Assembly (NCBI GenBank): GCA_031292195.1
Contig: JARLHP010000026.1
Span: forward strand, 17,198 to 81,197
Reading direction: 5' to 3'
DNA from: Syntrophobacteraceae bacterium
GTDB taxonomy: Bacteria > Desulfobacterota > Syntrophobacteria > Syntrophobacterales > Syntrophobacteraceae
DNA: 64,000 nt
The notes under the pieces are model-generated. The model was not told where the DNA came from. It made no database searches and saw only the letters and a list, made by a program, of their open reading frames with translations. Each line of letters starts with the position of its first letter. Position 1 is the first letter of the stretch. Positions 1 through 9,862 of the stretch are shown piece by piece. A program made the translations under genes and the position numbers.

Positions 1-4
1 AACA

Positions 5-2047
5 ATGGATGAAATCGCCTCAAAATCCGAAAATACCTGGGATTCGGAAGACCCGCGGGCGGATACGCCGGAAAACCCGGTGGATGGGAAGCGCATACCG
101 AAAGAAGGCAACACAACCGCAGACGCAATTGATCCCTCCAAATTGAAAGGCGCCCGTCCGGGTCAGTTGCCCGCGTTTATCGGGCCGGAGCTTGCCACCT
201 TTGCCGAAGAGCCCCCTGATGGAGAAAACTGGATACACGAGATAAAGTATGACGGATATCGAATCGAATGCATAGTGAGCAACGGCGGCGCCCGGCTAAT
301 TTCCCGCAACGGAAAGGAGTGGACGGATCGCTTTTCGGAGATTGCCCGGGCCGCTGCCGGGATACCGGTTGCCAGCGCGATACTCGATGGCGAAGTGGTG
401 GTAATCGATGAGGAGGGCCGGACCGATTTCCAGGCTCTGCAAAATATCCTGAAGGGTCTGCAGAAAGGCAGCCTTTCTTACATGGTATTCGATATCCCGT
501 TTTGCGGGGGCTATGATCTGACCCGCAGCCCCCTTCGCGAGCGAAAGGACTTGCTGGGGAGCCTGCTCGGGCCCGGAGAGGGTTCCAAAATCCTCTTTTC
601 CGGCCATATTCTCGGGGATGGCGAGACGGTTTTCCAGAAAGCCTGCGGACTAGGGCTGGAAGGAATTGTCTCCAAACAGGCGGACAGTCCTTATGAGCCA
701 AAGCGCTCCCGAAGGTGGTTGAAGATCAAGTGCGGCAAGAGGCAGGAATTTGTAATCGGGGGGTTTAGCGACCCCGGAGGCTCCCGGTCGGGATTCGGCG
801 CGCTGCTGCTCGGCTATTACGATGCGGGGGGCCATCTGATTTACTGCGGCAAAGTGGGGACCGGGTTCAATGACAAATTGCTGGCCGCTCTTTCCCGGCG
901 CCTCAAGAGCCTGGAGATATCCGAGCCTGCCTTTACGAATCCGCCAACCGGGCAGGAGGGCAAAGGCGGCCATTGGGTGAGGCCCGAGCTATCGGCGGAG
1001 GTCGTTTTCGGCTCGTGGACGGAGGAGGGCAAACTGCGCCAGCCCTCTTTCAAGGGGTTGCGGGAAGACAAAAACCCTCGTCAGGTAGTAAGAGAAGGCG
1101 CCCAGTCCCCCGGGAGCGAGGGTTTTCCAAAATCCACCAGGAAAAGAGCCGGCGTAAAGAAACCGGGGGCTGTCAAAGTCACCAATCCTGATAGAGCACT
1201 CTACCCCGACATCGGAGTAACCAAACGCGATTTGATCGACTACTATACCGATATAGCAGACTGGATCCTCCCCCATCTGAGGCGGCGTCCCTTAACGCTC
1301 GTGCGATGTCCCGAAGGGTATGAAAAGGAATGCTTCTTTCAAAAACATCTGGAGGATTCTGTCCCGCCAGTCCTGCGCCCCGTCCCGATCCGAGGGAAAA
1401 ACGGCGAGGAGATTTATCGCGTTCTCGATAGTATCGAGGGTGTTACCGCGCTGGTACAGCTGGGGGCTTTGGAGATTCACGTCTGGGGGAGCAGGGATAA
1501 TAATCTTGAAAAACCCGACCAGATGATCTTCGACCTCGATCCCGCTGAAGATGTGGAGTGGGAACGAATGATAAATGCAGCTTTGCTGATGCGAGACAGG
1601 CTGGCGGATCTGGGATTGCAGAGTTTTGTAAAAACAACCGGTGGCAAAGGACTCCATATAGCTGCGCCTCTCAGGCCGAAAGAGGAGTGGGAGGGTGTCA
1701 AAGAGTTCTCGCGGGCGGTTGCCGAGGGCATTGTGAACCAGTCTCCCCGCGAATATATCGCCACCATGTCCAAGGCGAAGCGAAAGGGCAAAATCTTTAT
1801 CGACTATCTCCGAAACGGGCGCGGAGCCACAAGCGTGGCCGCCTACTCCACCCGCGCCAAAGCGCACTGCCCTGTTTCGACCCCGATCTTCTGGGAGGAA
1901 CTCTCCGAAAGGCTGAGACCGGATAGTTTCCATATCGGCAATATCCGGGCAAGACTCGATCAATTGCAGGAGGATCCCTGGAAAGGGTATTTTTCGGTCA
2001 GGCAGACAATCACGGCCACTATGAGAAAAATGGTTGGGCCGGCATGA
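5..2047 (+). CDS. ligD: ATP-dependent DNA ligase D (ligase-polymerase part)
   Basis: Multifunctional enzyme of bacterial non-homologous end joining. The adenylation domain comes first: motif I reads EIKYDGYR with the nucleotidyl lysine at about residue 81, followed by an OB-fold region to about residue 340. After a basic linker (about 370-395) comes the primase-like polymerase domain, with the metal-binding DLDP near residue 508 and TGGKGLH near 555. LigD often carries an N-terminal phosphoesterase domain; the first 70 residues here look like the linker that follows it. The frame is open to the window edge, so the ATG at position 5 may be internal and the gene 5'-truncated. No Ku gene is visible. 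Domain assignment is firm, the true start is not. Confidence 0.9.
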   Translation: MDEIASKSENTWDSEDPRADTPENPVDGKRIPKEGNTTADAIDPSKLKGARPGQLPAFIGPELATFAEEPPDGENWIHEIKYDGYRIECIVSNGGARLISRNGKEWTDRFSEIARAAAGIPVASAILDGEVVVIDEEGRTDFQALQNILKGLQKGSLSYMVFDIPFCGGYDLTRSPLRERKDLLGSLLGPGEGSKILFSGHILGDGETVFQKACGLGLEGIVSKQADSPYEPKRSRRWLKIKCGKRQEFVIGGFSDPGGSRSGFGALLLGYYDAGGHLIYCGKVGTGFNDKLLAALSRRLKSLEISEPAFTNPPTGQEGKGGHWVRPELSAEVVFGSWTEEGKLRQPSFKGLREDKNPRQVVREGAQSPGSEGFPKSTRKRAGVKKPGAVKVTNPDRALYPDIGVTKRDLIDYYTDIADWILPHLRRRPLTLVRCPEGYEKECFFQKHLEDSVPPVLRPVPIRGKNGEEIYRVLDSIEGVTALVQLGALEIHVWGSRDNNLEKPDQMIFDLDPAEDVEWERMINAALLMRDRLADLGLQSFVKTTGGKGLHIAAPLRPKEEWEGVKEFSRAVAEGIVNQSPREYIATMSKAKRKGKIFIDYLRNGRGATSVAAYSTRAKAHCPVSTPIFWEELSERLRPDSFHIGNIRARLDQLQEDPWKGYFSVRQTITATMRKMVGPA

Positions 2048-2502
2048 GGGCGGCGCGCCGCCGCGACCGAGAGTTTCAGGGCGTCACAGGGGTGACCTGC
2101 GGAGTTGTTACGAGAAGTTTTTGTTTGGCTGGGCTGCGGTTAGCTCAACCTTGATCAACCGGAGTGCCAGTTGGAGCGGTTCTTGTTAGCAGTTAATTGA
2201 GAGCTTAGCCAATAACGTCAAATAGCTGGTATGTAATGAAGACTTATTCTCATCCGACGATCATGCCCGAAAAATAATTTTCCCGTTTTGTAGCAGAAGG
2301 GCAATTTATGTTGTCAACAAATAGAAATGTCCGGTTTTATAGCACATGAATTGTCCTCTTTTCGTTGTGTGCGTCAAGCTCTGTAAACTCGGTCAGCCGT
2401 CCTGGCTGAGTCCTTTTTAGGGACTTTGTGCGGTCCGCCCCTTTCTCCCTTCTTTGTAGGCTTTTGCGCACGGGGGGCACCGGCAAGGACCGGCCACCGG
2501 AT

Positions 2503-2630
2503 GCCGATCAGGAGTTCGGACCACAAACCGGCTTAGCGCCCGTTATGGGGGTCCCTGTGGCAGAGCAGCGTTTTCAGGGGGGACCCGTTACGGGCGCAAG
2601 CTGGTTGGTTGGGCTGAACTCCTGATCGGC
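2503..2630 (-). other. Long imperfect hairpin at the 3' end of the transposase gene
   Basis: GCCGATCAGGAGTTC at 2503-2517 is perfectly complementary to 2616-2630. The enclosed arms also pair in part: the AACCGGCTTAGCGCCCG region near 2530 pairs with CGGGCGCAAGCTGGTT near 2593-2608. The result is a nearly continuous ~128-nt stem-loop starting exactly at the transposase stop codon. It could be a terminator, an mRNA-protecting structure or a structured RNA; no poly-U tract follows it. Function unknown. Confidence 0.6.
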
Positions 2631-3823
2631 TACTTACTGCCGATTGTTTGGGCATGGCTCGTATGCCCTTCTCGCCCGCTCGCACGAGGCCTCTCTTTTG
2701 TTTCAATTTCTTTGAGTTCTCCCTCCGGGCCGTAGCAAGCCAGCCGACGCGGGCCGTGAAAGATGGACAGTTTACCTTCCGGATTACGATGAACTTTTAC
2801 CGTGACCTTTACATAGTGCATTCGATATTGGTCCGGCGGGATTTGGAGTTTTAGCCTTTCGAAGGAAACACAGTTGTCTTTGCCCACCACGCGTTCGTGC
2901 TGCTCGCATAGAATGTCGTCAAGGTCATGGCCTATAAAGGCGACGAATGCCGATCCTTCCTCCATGGCGGGTTGCATGAACTCCTCGTTAAACGCCCGCA
3001 GATAATGGTCGCTTAAATACCGGTTGGCCCCCTCCATATCTTTTATGCCGGCCAGGGCCAACTCTTTGGGAAGACGTTCCTGATGAGTACGAAACATTCG
3101 CTCACAACGCCCACGAGCCTCGGGAGAATAAGCCGGAATCATGTGGACACCCAGGTTCTTCATGGCTCGTCCAAATTGAGTCAGATTCACCTTGTCAACT
3201 TTGCCCCCGGCCTCCGGAGTCGTCCAATAGTGACTGCCCCGATCTGTGTAGGAGGAAGAGAATAGACCCCGGTTCTCAATCACCTCCTTTACCCCCTGAA
3301 AGCTGCTCAGTGTGCCCTCCTCTTCGACAAAGAAAAGGGAATAGTGCTCGTTGGTCGCATCATCCATGGTCAGGATCAAATCCCACTGCATGCTTGGCAC
3401 CCATTCATGCTTGCTGCCGTCTTGATGCAGCATCATCCCGGGCCAGGCTGCCCGTTCCCTGCGTTTTCTGTGTTTTCCGCGACCCGGCGCCTTGGTGATC
3501 AATCCCGCATCTTGGAGGCGGCACTTGACCCAGGTATAACTGCGGGCTCCTCCATCCTTCAGATACCAGCCATAAAAGTGCTTGGCGTTCCAACCCCGGT
3601 GGCGTTGCTTATAACGTTCCAGCAACTCAAAAACCTCATCGACAGGTGCTCTACGATGAGATGGGTGAGATAGCCGCTTATCGAGTAATCCGTCGAATCC
3701 GAATTCTTCGTATCGATCAACCTGGCGACGAAAGGTCTTCTCGCACACTCCAAGCATTCGCGCCGCTTCCTCCTGGGTCAAGCGCCCTTCCTGCCAGCCT
3801 CCGTACGCCTCTTCGAAACGCAT
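2630..3823 (-). CDS. ISNCY-family DDE transposase
   Basis: A 397-residue transposase. An N-terminal helix-turn-helix (TQEEAARMLGVCEKTFRR, residues about 17-34) is followed by an RNase H-like integrase core whose likely catalytic acids are in MMLHQDGSKHEW, YTDRGSHYW and SPEARGRCERMF. I chose the ATG at 3823 (MRFEEAYGG) because AGGAGGT lies just upstream and family members begin with these residues; the frame is open 26 codons further to 3901, but that stretch lies in the terminal region. The C-terminus is a basic beta-rich tail. Full length and unbroken. The stop codon overlaps the edge of a long hairpin (2503-2630). Confidence 0.9.
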   Translation of the reverse strand: MRFEEAYGGWQEGRLTQEEAARMLGVCEKTFRRQVDRYEEFGFDGLLDKRLSHPSHRRAPVDEVFELLERYKQRHRGWNAKHFYGWYLKDGGARSYTWVKCRLQDAGLITKAPGRGKHRKRRERAAWPGMMLHQDGSKHEWVPSMQWDLILTMDDATNEHYSLFFVEEEGTLSSFQGVKEVIENRGLFSSSYTDRGSHYWTTPEAGGKVDKVNLTQFGRAMKNLGVHMIPAYSPEARGRCERMFRTHQERLPKELALAGIKDMEGANRYLSDHYLRAFNEEFMQPAMEEGSAFVAFIGHDLDDILCEQHERVVGKDNCVSFERLKLQIPPDQYRMHYVKVTVKVHRNPEGKLSIFHGPRRLACYGPEGELKEIETKERPRASGREGHTSHAQTIGSK

Positions 3824-3937
3824 TTTCCGCACCTCCTGCAGCAACTCTGTCCGTCTCACTGGCCCCCTCCTTCGGAGACCTATCAGAACCGGACATTTCA
3901 CGTGCTACAAGTGCGGACATTTTATTTGCTCGCTACA

Positions 3938-4624
3938 CAGAAGGGCAATTTGATTGACAGAGGAATTATCGTGATGATAACGTGAAAGGCTAAGTGATCC
4001 ACAGGCTGTCAATTTTAACGATTCCGCGACTGTTGGCGTAACTGCGACTGTGCAAAAAGAAGGTTGTAGTGGGCTTTTCAAGGTACTGTTGCGGGATAAG
4101 TTCCGCGGTTTTCAGAGGGAAAACCGGACGGAGGTGGAGGTTGGCCAGTGCCGGGACTTTAGGAACACTGATAACATGTTGGTTTGCTTTGAATCCTCGT
4201 GCTAGAGTTCACTGTTTTGCCACCGTAGGCGATAAAGCCACAGTCGGTTTTATTGCCCCTCGTCGAAGCTGTCGCTGGTTTTTAAAAATTTCCCGAAAAC
4301 ATGAAAGATTCTTAACGCTTCAATTTGCTGTGTCCGATCTCTTTTCTGGGGCGATTGGATCAACACGGCGTCAGGTCATCATGAGGCACAAGAGCGGGGC
4401 CGCCCCGTTTTTAGACGGGGTTTTATCGAGGACGAAACTTCAGTCGGAGCGTCACCCCGGCAATCTTTTAGCCGCGGTCCATGGTCTCAAAGATCTTGAA
4501 GTTTCATATAAGCGGTAAATATAATTAGAATTGAGTGAGGAAGAAAAAGGAAGGAGGGCGTTGGCTTATTGTAATACCTGACCTTTGGACATCAGTTTCA
4601 CCCAAAAGGAGTGAAAGGAACAAA
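3938..4624. other. Intergenic stretch without a convincing gene
   Basis: Between the insertion sequence and the Gly/His-rich protein. An open frame at 4069-4518 exists but has no recognisable domain, no good ribosome-binding site and spans a terminator-like hairpin at 4403-4424, so I do not call it. The AAAAGGAGTG sequence near 4606-4615 is the ribosome-binding site of the next gene. Confidence 0.5.
4403..4424 (+). terminator. Terminator-like hairpin
   Basis: CCCCGT (4403-4408) pairs with ACGGGG (4415-4420) and is followed by TTTT. It is short and no gene clearly ends upstream of it, so this is tentative. Confidence 0.35.
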
Positions 4625-5314
4625 ATGAATTGTTGGAAACCGTTTTGCGTTGTTGTGTTAGTCGTGTTTTGGGGAACGCTGGCAACGGGCAATGTGTTTG
4701 CAGGCAACCAGTCTGGTGGCGGTGGTGGACATAGCGGTGGACATAGCGGTGGACACGGTGGTGTACACGGTGGCGTACACGGTGGCGGAATGGGGCATCC
4801 GGGAGGTATGCATAGGAGTTTCGGACAGAGTGGTGGCGCCCGAGGAAGAGGTGGCAGTTTCCAAGGCGCCGGTAGTGCTCATGGCAGGGGCGCTTCAGTG
4901 TCGGGTTATCATGGGAATTCACATGGTCGAGGTGGCAGCTATAATCATCATGGATCCTACTCCCATGGTGGGCATGGCGGTTACTACAGGCATGGAGGCT
5001 ATGCACACGGCGGCAGGGGAGGTTATAGTGCACGCTATGCTCGTGGCGCCCATTACCATCACGGATACTACCATTATGGCTGGCATGGGCATCACGGAAG
5101 GTATTGGTACTATGGTGGCTGGGCATATCCCACAGCCTTCGTGTATGATGCTTTTTGGATGTCATATCCAAGCATTGTAGTAGGTGTTCCGTTCTATTGG
5201 CCGTCTTATAATGTCTACATCATGCCAGGATTAGATGGATATTATCAGTACGGTCCTACTGAGAATGGACCTTGGGTAGAACGCTCACCTGCCGCGTCGC
5301 CGAACGGCTATTAA
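4625..5314 (+). CDS. Secreted Gly/His-rich protein of unknown function
   Basis: A 229-residue protein. The ATG at 4625 follows AAAAGGAGTGAAAGG, and residues 1-27 form a signal peptide (hydrophobic VVVLVVFWGTL, likely cleavage after NVFA). The mature part opens with repeated GGHSGGH and GGVH units, then Gly/His/Ser-rich and Tyr/His-rich segments, and ends with a hydrophobic, aromatic region (WPSYNVYIMPG) and NGY. The many histidines suggest metal binding outside the cytoplasm, but that is inference; the composition also resembles cell-surface structural proteins. No enzyme family is recognised. It stands alone and is followed by a terminator at 5545-5571. Confidence 0.75.
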   Translation: MNCWKPFCVVVLVVFWGTLATGNVFAGNQSGGGGGHSGGHSGGHGGVHGGVHGGGMGHPGGMHRSFGQSGGARGRGGSFQGAGSAHGRGASVSGYHGNSHGRGGSYNHHGSYSHGGHGGYYRHGGYAHGGRGGYSARYARGAHYHHGYYHYGWHGHHGRYWYYGGWAYPTAFVYDAFWMSYPSIVVGVPFYWPSYNVYIMPGLDGYYQYGPTENGPWVERSPAASPNGY

Positions 5315-5544
5315 TATATCAACTAAACCAAAAGGAGGGAATGTGAGATGAGATGACGTTGTTTGCCCTCGGAATTGTTTAGGTGCTGTTTGCTTTCTTT
5401 GCCATTCAGAGATGTGAACCGATGCCGGCTGGAAAGGCGGGAGCAGCCCCGCCACCACCCATCCAAGTTGCGAAGGTGAAATCCTCCGTCGATTTTGTAT
5501 ATGTATGCTCAGGTAGTACATTTTTCAAGTCAGGATCTATAGGA

Positions 5545-5571
5545 GCCGGCGAGAGAGTGCCGGCGCTTTTT
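5545..5571 (+). terminator. Rho-independent terminator
   Basis: GCCGGC (5545-5550), an 8-nt loop, GCCGGC (5559-5564), then a T-rich run. It lies 230 nt after the Gly/His-rich gene and probably ends its transcript. Confidence 0.55.
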
Positions 5572-5676
5572 CTTTGTGCGCCCGGCAAGGCGGGTGAGAT
5601 GAGTTCGATATCCGTGCGATCCCCATCCGTGTTGTCTCAAGATTCACAGTCAATACCCCGCCATGCCCCACGCACG

Positions 5677-5907
5677 GTAAATTTGTTCTCACGCAAACAA
5701 CAGGAAAATCCACCACGGAGACACAGAGGCACAGAGAATTCTTTTTTTGACCGGCCGGGAGACGACGGCCGGTCAAAAGGGCAGGCCTTCGGCGGATAGG
5801 CGGCAGGCACACCGAACCACGGCGGAAGGGGCCATCGGACCGGAATGGGTCTTAACCTGGCGCGCTGACAATAAATTTCCGTTGGAACGGAATGGTCCTG
5901 ATGCCCC
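5677..5907 (+). repeat. Dispersed repeat family 1, copy A (~230 bp)
   Basis: Starts GTAAATTTGTTCTCA, continues with AACAGGAAAATCCACCACGG, an ACACAGAGGCACAGAG block, a GACCGGCCG / CGGCCGGTC inverted repeat, and ends with TTCCGTTGGAACGGAATG near 5905. The same series of blocks recurs at 40721-40922, 45249-45449 and, inverted, at 51364-51534. Confidence 0.85.
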
Positions 5908-5955
5908 ACGAGCCCTCCGCACCCTGCCCGGCTCGACTCCTCCGGCGGGGATGGT

Positions 5956-6624
5956 TCATGGCGCAAAGGCGGCCCGATCGAAGTCGAGCAGGTTGCCTAT
6001 GCGATCCAGGTGGATGTCCGCGGAGGGATAGCGGTCCAGGAGCCCGGGTTCGTTGGCATGGCGGCCTTGCTTGACAAAGACGGTAGTCACCCGTTTTCCC
6101 CAGATTTTTTTTATGGCCGCAAGGATCCGCAGCTTGTCGTCGACCATCACATAACGATCAGCGGGATAGTGTCGCTCAACGTCTGCCAGCATATCCTCCT
6201 TGTGGACATAGATGAGCACGCGGTCCTCGAAGGTATCCCACAGGCCGGAGCGCTCGACCTTTCGGGGCTGGAAGACGGCGTCGCCATCCGACAAGATGAC
6301 CGGCGGCCCCCACCTGCGCACGTGGAGAACGGCGTCCAGGGCATGGGGATAGAGGCGTCGGGCAAAAGGATAATCCACCAGCCAGCCGGAAACCCTGAGC
6401 ACCCTTGGATTGCACAAGGCCTCCAGCCTGTAGCGTTCGAGCGCTCCCAGGTAGTCGGCATAACCGAGTTGGACGCGAAGCTCTTCCAGGAGCTGGAAAT
6501 AACGGTCCCGGGCCTGTGGACTCAAAAAGCCGGCCAGATGGCTGCGCATATCCCGCTCCACATGATCATTATCCAAAAGTGTATTGTCCACGTCGAACAG
6601 GAACACGATTTGATGTTTTGCCAT
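5956..6624 (-). CDS. HAD-superfamily phosphatase-like hydrolase
   Basis: A 222-residue cytoplasmic hydrolase. Motif I is FLFDVDNTLLDN at residues 7-18, with the nucleophile and acid-base aspartates in DVD. Motif II is the Ser/Asp of VILSDGDA, the motif III lysine is probably in QPRKVERSG, and motif IV is YVMVDDKLRIL. An alpha-helical cap lies between motifs I and II. The ATG at 6624 (MAKHQ) places motif I in the usual position; the frame is open upstream to 6723 but that overlaps the preceding gene. It starts 25 bases after the stop of the NAD(P)-binding gene, so the two form an operon. The substrate is unknown. Confidence 0.82.
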   Translation of the reverse strand: MAKHQIVFLFDVDNTLLDNDHVERDMRSHLAGFLSPQARDRYFQLLEELRVQLGYADYLGALERYRLEALCNPRVLRVSGWLVDYPFARRLYPHALDAVLHVRRWGPPVILSDGDAVFQPRKVERSGLWDTFEDRVLIYVHKEDMLADVERHYPADRYVMVDDKLRILAAIKKIWGKRVTTVFVKQGRHANEPGLLDRYPSADIHLDRIGNLLDFDRAAFAP

Positions 6625-6649
6625 GCCCACGTCCCTGTCGGCCCCGGGA

Positions 6650-7411
6650 TCAGGCCGCCAATTTTTCCCGGTCGGAGCGCAGCCAATCCTCGAAGCGAGT
6701 GGTCCCGAGTCGGGCGTCATCACCGGGAGGGAGTGTGTTCTCGCTCACCTGGATTCCGTAGTAAGGCGCGTGCGGGTCAGTGAGAACCTGGCGCGGATCC
6801 CGGTGTGCGGCCAGGTAGAGCTGTGCGAGTCTATCCAGACGAAACGGCCGCGGCCCACCAACTTCCACGACGCCGTTAAGCGGCGCGCCGGTTGCGGTGC
6901 GGCCCACCTCCGCGGCGACATCGCCGGCCGCCATGGGCTGGATGAGCACGGGCGGCAAGCGCACATTGCCGCCGTCGGTGGCAATGTCGGCGATACTGGG
7001 GACGAATTCGAAGAACTGGGTCGCGCGGACAATCGAGTAGGGGATGGAAGAACGCTCGATCAAATGTTCCTGAGCGATTTTGGCCCGGAAGCAGCCGCTT
7101 TGGAGCAGACGCTCGGCTCCCACCACCGATAAGGCGACGTGATGTCCCACGCCCGCGGCCGCGCCACCGGCGAGGAGGTTACGGGTCGATGTCTCGAAGA
7201 ACTCCATCACGGCCGCGTCTTCCCACGAAGGAGAGTTGGATACGTCGACGACCACCGAAGCGCCGGCCAGCGCCTCGGCCAGTCCCTTGCCGGTAATGGT
7301 GTCGACGCCCGAGGAGGGGGATGCCGCCACGACCTCATGCCCCTGGCGACGCAGGTACCTTACGAGCTTTGTACCGATAAGCCCGCTACCGCCGTTGACC
7401 ACAATCTTCAT
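6650..7411 (-). CDS. NAD(P)-binding NmrA/SDR-type oxidoreductase or sensor
   Basis: A 253-residue protein starting MKIVVNGGSGLIGTK, the NNGGxGxIG dinucleotide-binding loop of atypical SDR/NmrA-like proteins. The rest follows the family pattern (VVVDVSNSPSWED near residue 75, ALSVVGAERL near 110, YSIVRATQFFEF near 140, and a later GGP). The typical Tyr-x3-Lys catalytic pair is not evident, so it may be an NAD(P)-dependent isomerase or sensor rather than a classical reductase. The start at 7411 matches the beta-strand start of the Rossmann fold; upstream in-frame codons to 7474 would add a charged extension. It is the first gene of the operon with the HAD hydrolase. Confidence 0.8.
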   Translation of the reverse strand: MKIVVNGGSGLIGTKLVRYLRRQGHEVVAASPSSGVDTITGKGLAEALAGASVVVDVSNSPSWEDAAVMEFFETSTRNLLAGGAAAGVGHHVALSVVGAERLLQSGCFRAKIAQEHLIERSSIPYSIVRATQFFEFVPSIADIATDGGNVRLPPVLIQPMAAGDVAAEVGRTATGAPLNGVVEVGGPRPFRLDRLAQLYLAAHRDPRQVLTDPHAPYYGIQVSENTLPPGDDARLGTTRFEDWLRSDREKLAA

Positions 7412-7789
7412 AGCGACCCGACCGGTTGTGGTTTTACCGATCGGGTCCTGTTTTTCAACCTTTCGCACTCTCATGATTTTACTCTTACTCCTTCTGCTTG
7501 ATTTTATTAAGTATCAGGCAAAAAGTGTCAAGCCGGCCGGGCGAGTTCGATGAACCGCTTCATGAAGGGGCTAAAACGAGAGCGTCCATAGTGGCACCCC
7601 CGGCAATGATTACAGTAACTATTTGAAGACACTTATAATAAGTGAGGGAAACCCATGGAGACCTTGGATGATCTTCTTTAATGTCGTGGTGCAAACCGGG
7701 GTCCCGGGCTTTATTCCGGAAGGAAGATGAAGGCCGGCGCACTCTTTTGGAACATTCCGGCCGCGGGTAGGCGTTCCCGGAATCAAATT

Positions 7790-7880
7790 TGAAGGCCGGA
7801 AGGAGGTCATCCTGGTGGGCCACGACTACGCGGGGATGATCATCGAGGCCGTAGCCAACAAACCCGCCCTTGCATCTTAA
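7790..7880 (+). pseudogene. Fragment of an alpha/beta hydrolase gene
   Basis: The frame reads EVILVGHDYAGMIIEAVANKP before a stop at 7878-7880. This resembles the nucleophile-elbow region of alpha/beta hydrolases (VGHSYGG), with the catalytic Ser position occupied by Asp. No start, no upstream fold and immediate termination point to a remnant. Short, so tentative. Confidence 0.35.
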
Positions 7881-7881
7881 A

Positions 7882-7970
7882 AGAAAAGCGATAAGGCATA
7901 GGACGTATTGGACGTATTGGACGAATAAAAAGCAGGGGGGAGCGAACCGGCCATGGGTAGCCCATGGACC
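7882..7970 (+). repeat. Dispersed repeat family 2, copy A
   Basis: AAGGCATAGGACG, repeated TTGGACGTATTGGACGAAT units, then AAAAGCAGGGGGGAGCGAAC and CCATGGGTAGCCCATGG. Related copies lie at 26873-26965 and 62480-62565. Confidence 0.75.
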
Positions 7971-8173
7971 CGGAGACTGCGACACCACGTGTTCTCCCAT
8001 AACTTGGTCCCACCCGCTGAATCCTGTGCGCGGTTTCGGGCCGGCCACTCAGAGTTTTCACCGCAACACCTCAAAACCTTACAAAAATGTGAGTTTACCC
8101 TTCCATTTTGTCAGTTTGCGCGTGGCGGCAGAGGCTGTCCGCCGCACCTCCCGGTAGCGAAAAATATAAATGA

Positions 8174-9088
<915 letters not shown>

Positions 9089-9099
9089 GAGAAGCCCAA

Positions 9100-9456
9100 A
9101 TGATAATGATCAAGTCGATAGTAAGGCCGGACAAAGTGGACAATGTGATGGCGGCCCTGATGGAAGCGGGGTTTCCGGCGGTGACCAGGATATCGGTTGT
9201 GGGCCGGGGCAAGCAGCGCGGAATAAAAATAGGCGAGATTACCTACGACGAGATCCCCAAGGAGCTTCTGCTGACGGTGGTAAACGATGGCGACAAGGAT
9301 TTCGTGATCCGAACGGTCATTCGGGCGGCCAGAACGGGGGACAAGGGCGCATACGGCGACGGCAAGATCTTCGTAAGCCCGGTGGAGGAGGTCTACACCA
9401 TCAGTTCGGGCATCAAGGAATTGGCGGGCGGGGTGATGGAAGAGGTGAAGATATGA
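9100..9456 (+). CDS. nifI1: NifI1, PII-family regulator of nitrogenase
   Basis: A 118-residue GlnB/PII-like protein (MIMIKSIVRPDKVDNV start, PII core KIFVSPVEEVYTIS near residues 89-102). In anaerobes and methanogens, NifI1 and NifI2 form a complex that binds and inhibits NifDK when ammonium is present, with 2-oxoglutarate and ATP relieving inhibition. The PII motif IRTxxxGxxGDGKIF is recognisable. It follows nifH by 11 bases, and its stop overlaps the start of nifI2 (ATGA). The position between nifH and nifD is diagnostic for the family. Confidence 0.93.
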   Translation: MIMIKSIVRPDKVDNVMAALMEAGFPAVTRISVVGRGKQRGIKIGEITYDEIPKELLLTVVNDGDKDFVIRTVIRAARTGDKGAYGDGKIFVSPVEEVYTISSGIKELAGGVMEEVKI

Positions 9457-9833
9457 AAGAGGTCATGGCCATAGTTCGCATGAACATGATGAACAAGACC
9501 AAGCGGGCGCTCCTGGATAGCGGGATATCGTCGATGACCGCCAAGGACGTCCTGGGAAGAGGCAAAGGGCTGGTTGACACTTCGGTTTTGGAAGGGGTCG
9601 AAAAGGGCTACGAGGAGGCCATGGCGCAATTGGGGCAGAACCAGCGGCTGATCCCCAAGCGGATGTTGATCGTGGTAGTGCCCGACAACCTGGTGGACAC
9701 CACGGTCAAAACGATCATCAAGGCCAATCGCGCCGGAAAGTCCGGAGACGGAAAAATTTTCGTGATGCCCGCACTCGATTCGATCAGCGTACGCACCGGA
9801 GAGACCGGTACCGGAACACTTGACGAGGCCTGA
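9453..9833 (+). CDS. nifI2: NifI2, PII-family regulator of nitrogenase
   Basis: A 126-residue PII-like protein, the partner of NifI1. It starts MKEVMAIVRMNMMNKTK, has a longer T-loop region than NifI1 (about residues 35-65) and the conserved GKSGDGKIFVMP near residues 95-107. It is translationally coupled to nifI1 by a four-base overlap. Expected role: ammonium- and energy-dependent reversible inhibition of dinitrogenase. Confidence 0.93.
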   Translation: MKEVMAIVRMNMMNKTKRALLDSGISSMTAKDVLGRGKGLVDTSVLEGVEKGYEEAMAQLGQNQRLIPKRMLIVVVPDNLVDTTVKTIIKANRAGKSGDGKIFVMPALDSISVRTGETGTGTLDEA

Positions 9834-9862
9834 TAGTAACAGGGCTCAAGCGGAGAACTACA

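Larger units (their letters stand above)
2308..3937 (-). mobile_element. ISNCY-type insertion sequence, complete
   Basis: About 1.63 kb. The ends are imperfect inverted repeats: the left end starts TGTTGTCAACAAAT near 2309 and the right end read inward starts TGTAGCGAGCAAAT from 3937; both continue with AAATGTCC motifs and a TAGCAC block. The element is flanked by a perfect 14-bp direct repeat CAGAAGGGCAATTT (2294-2307 and 3938-3951), the expected target duplication. It holds one transposase gene (2630-3823) and about 320 bp of non-coding DNA at the left end containing a long hairpin. Intact ends, duplication and open reading frame suggest a recent, possibly active insertion. Confidence 0.88.

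Noticed and set aside
4069-4518. 149-codon frame after the insertion sequence
   Set aside because: No domain, no ribosome-binding site, and a terminator-like hairpin lies inside it.
7560-8048. Minus-strand 162-codon frame upstream of nifH
   Set aside because: It consists of dispersed repeat family 2 and spacer; repeated FVQYVQYV-type residues come from the repeat units.
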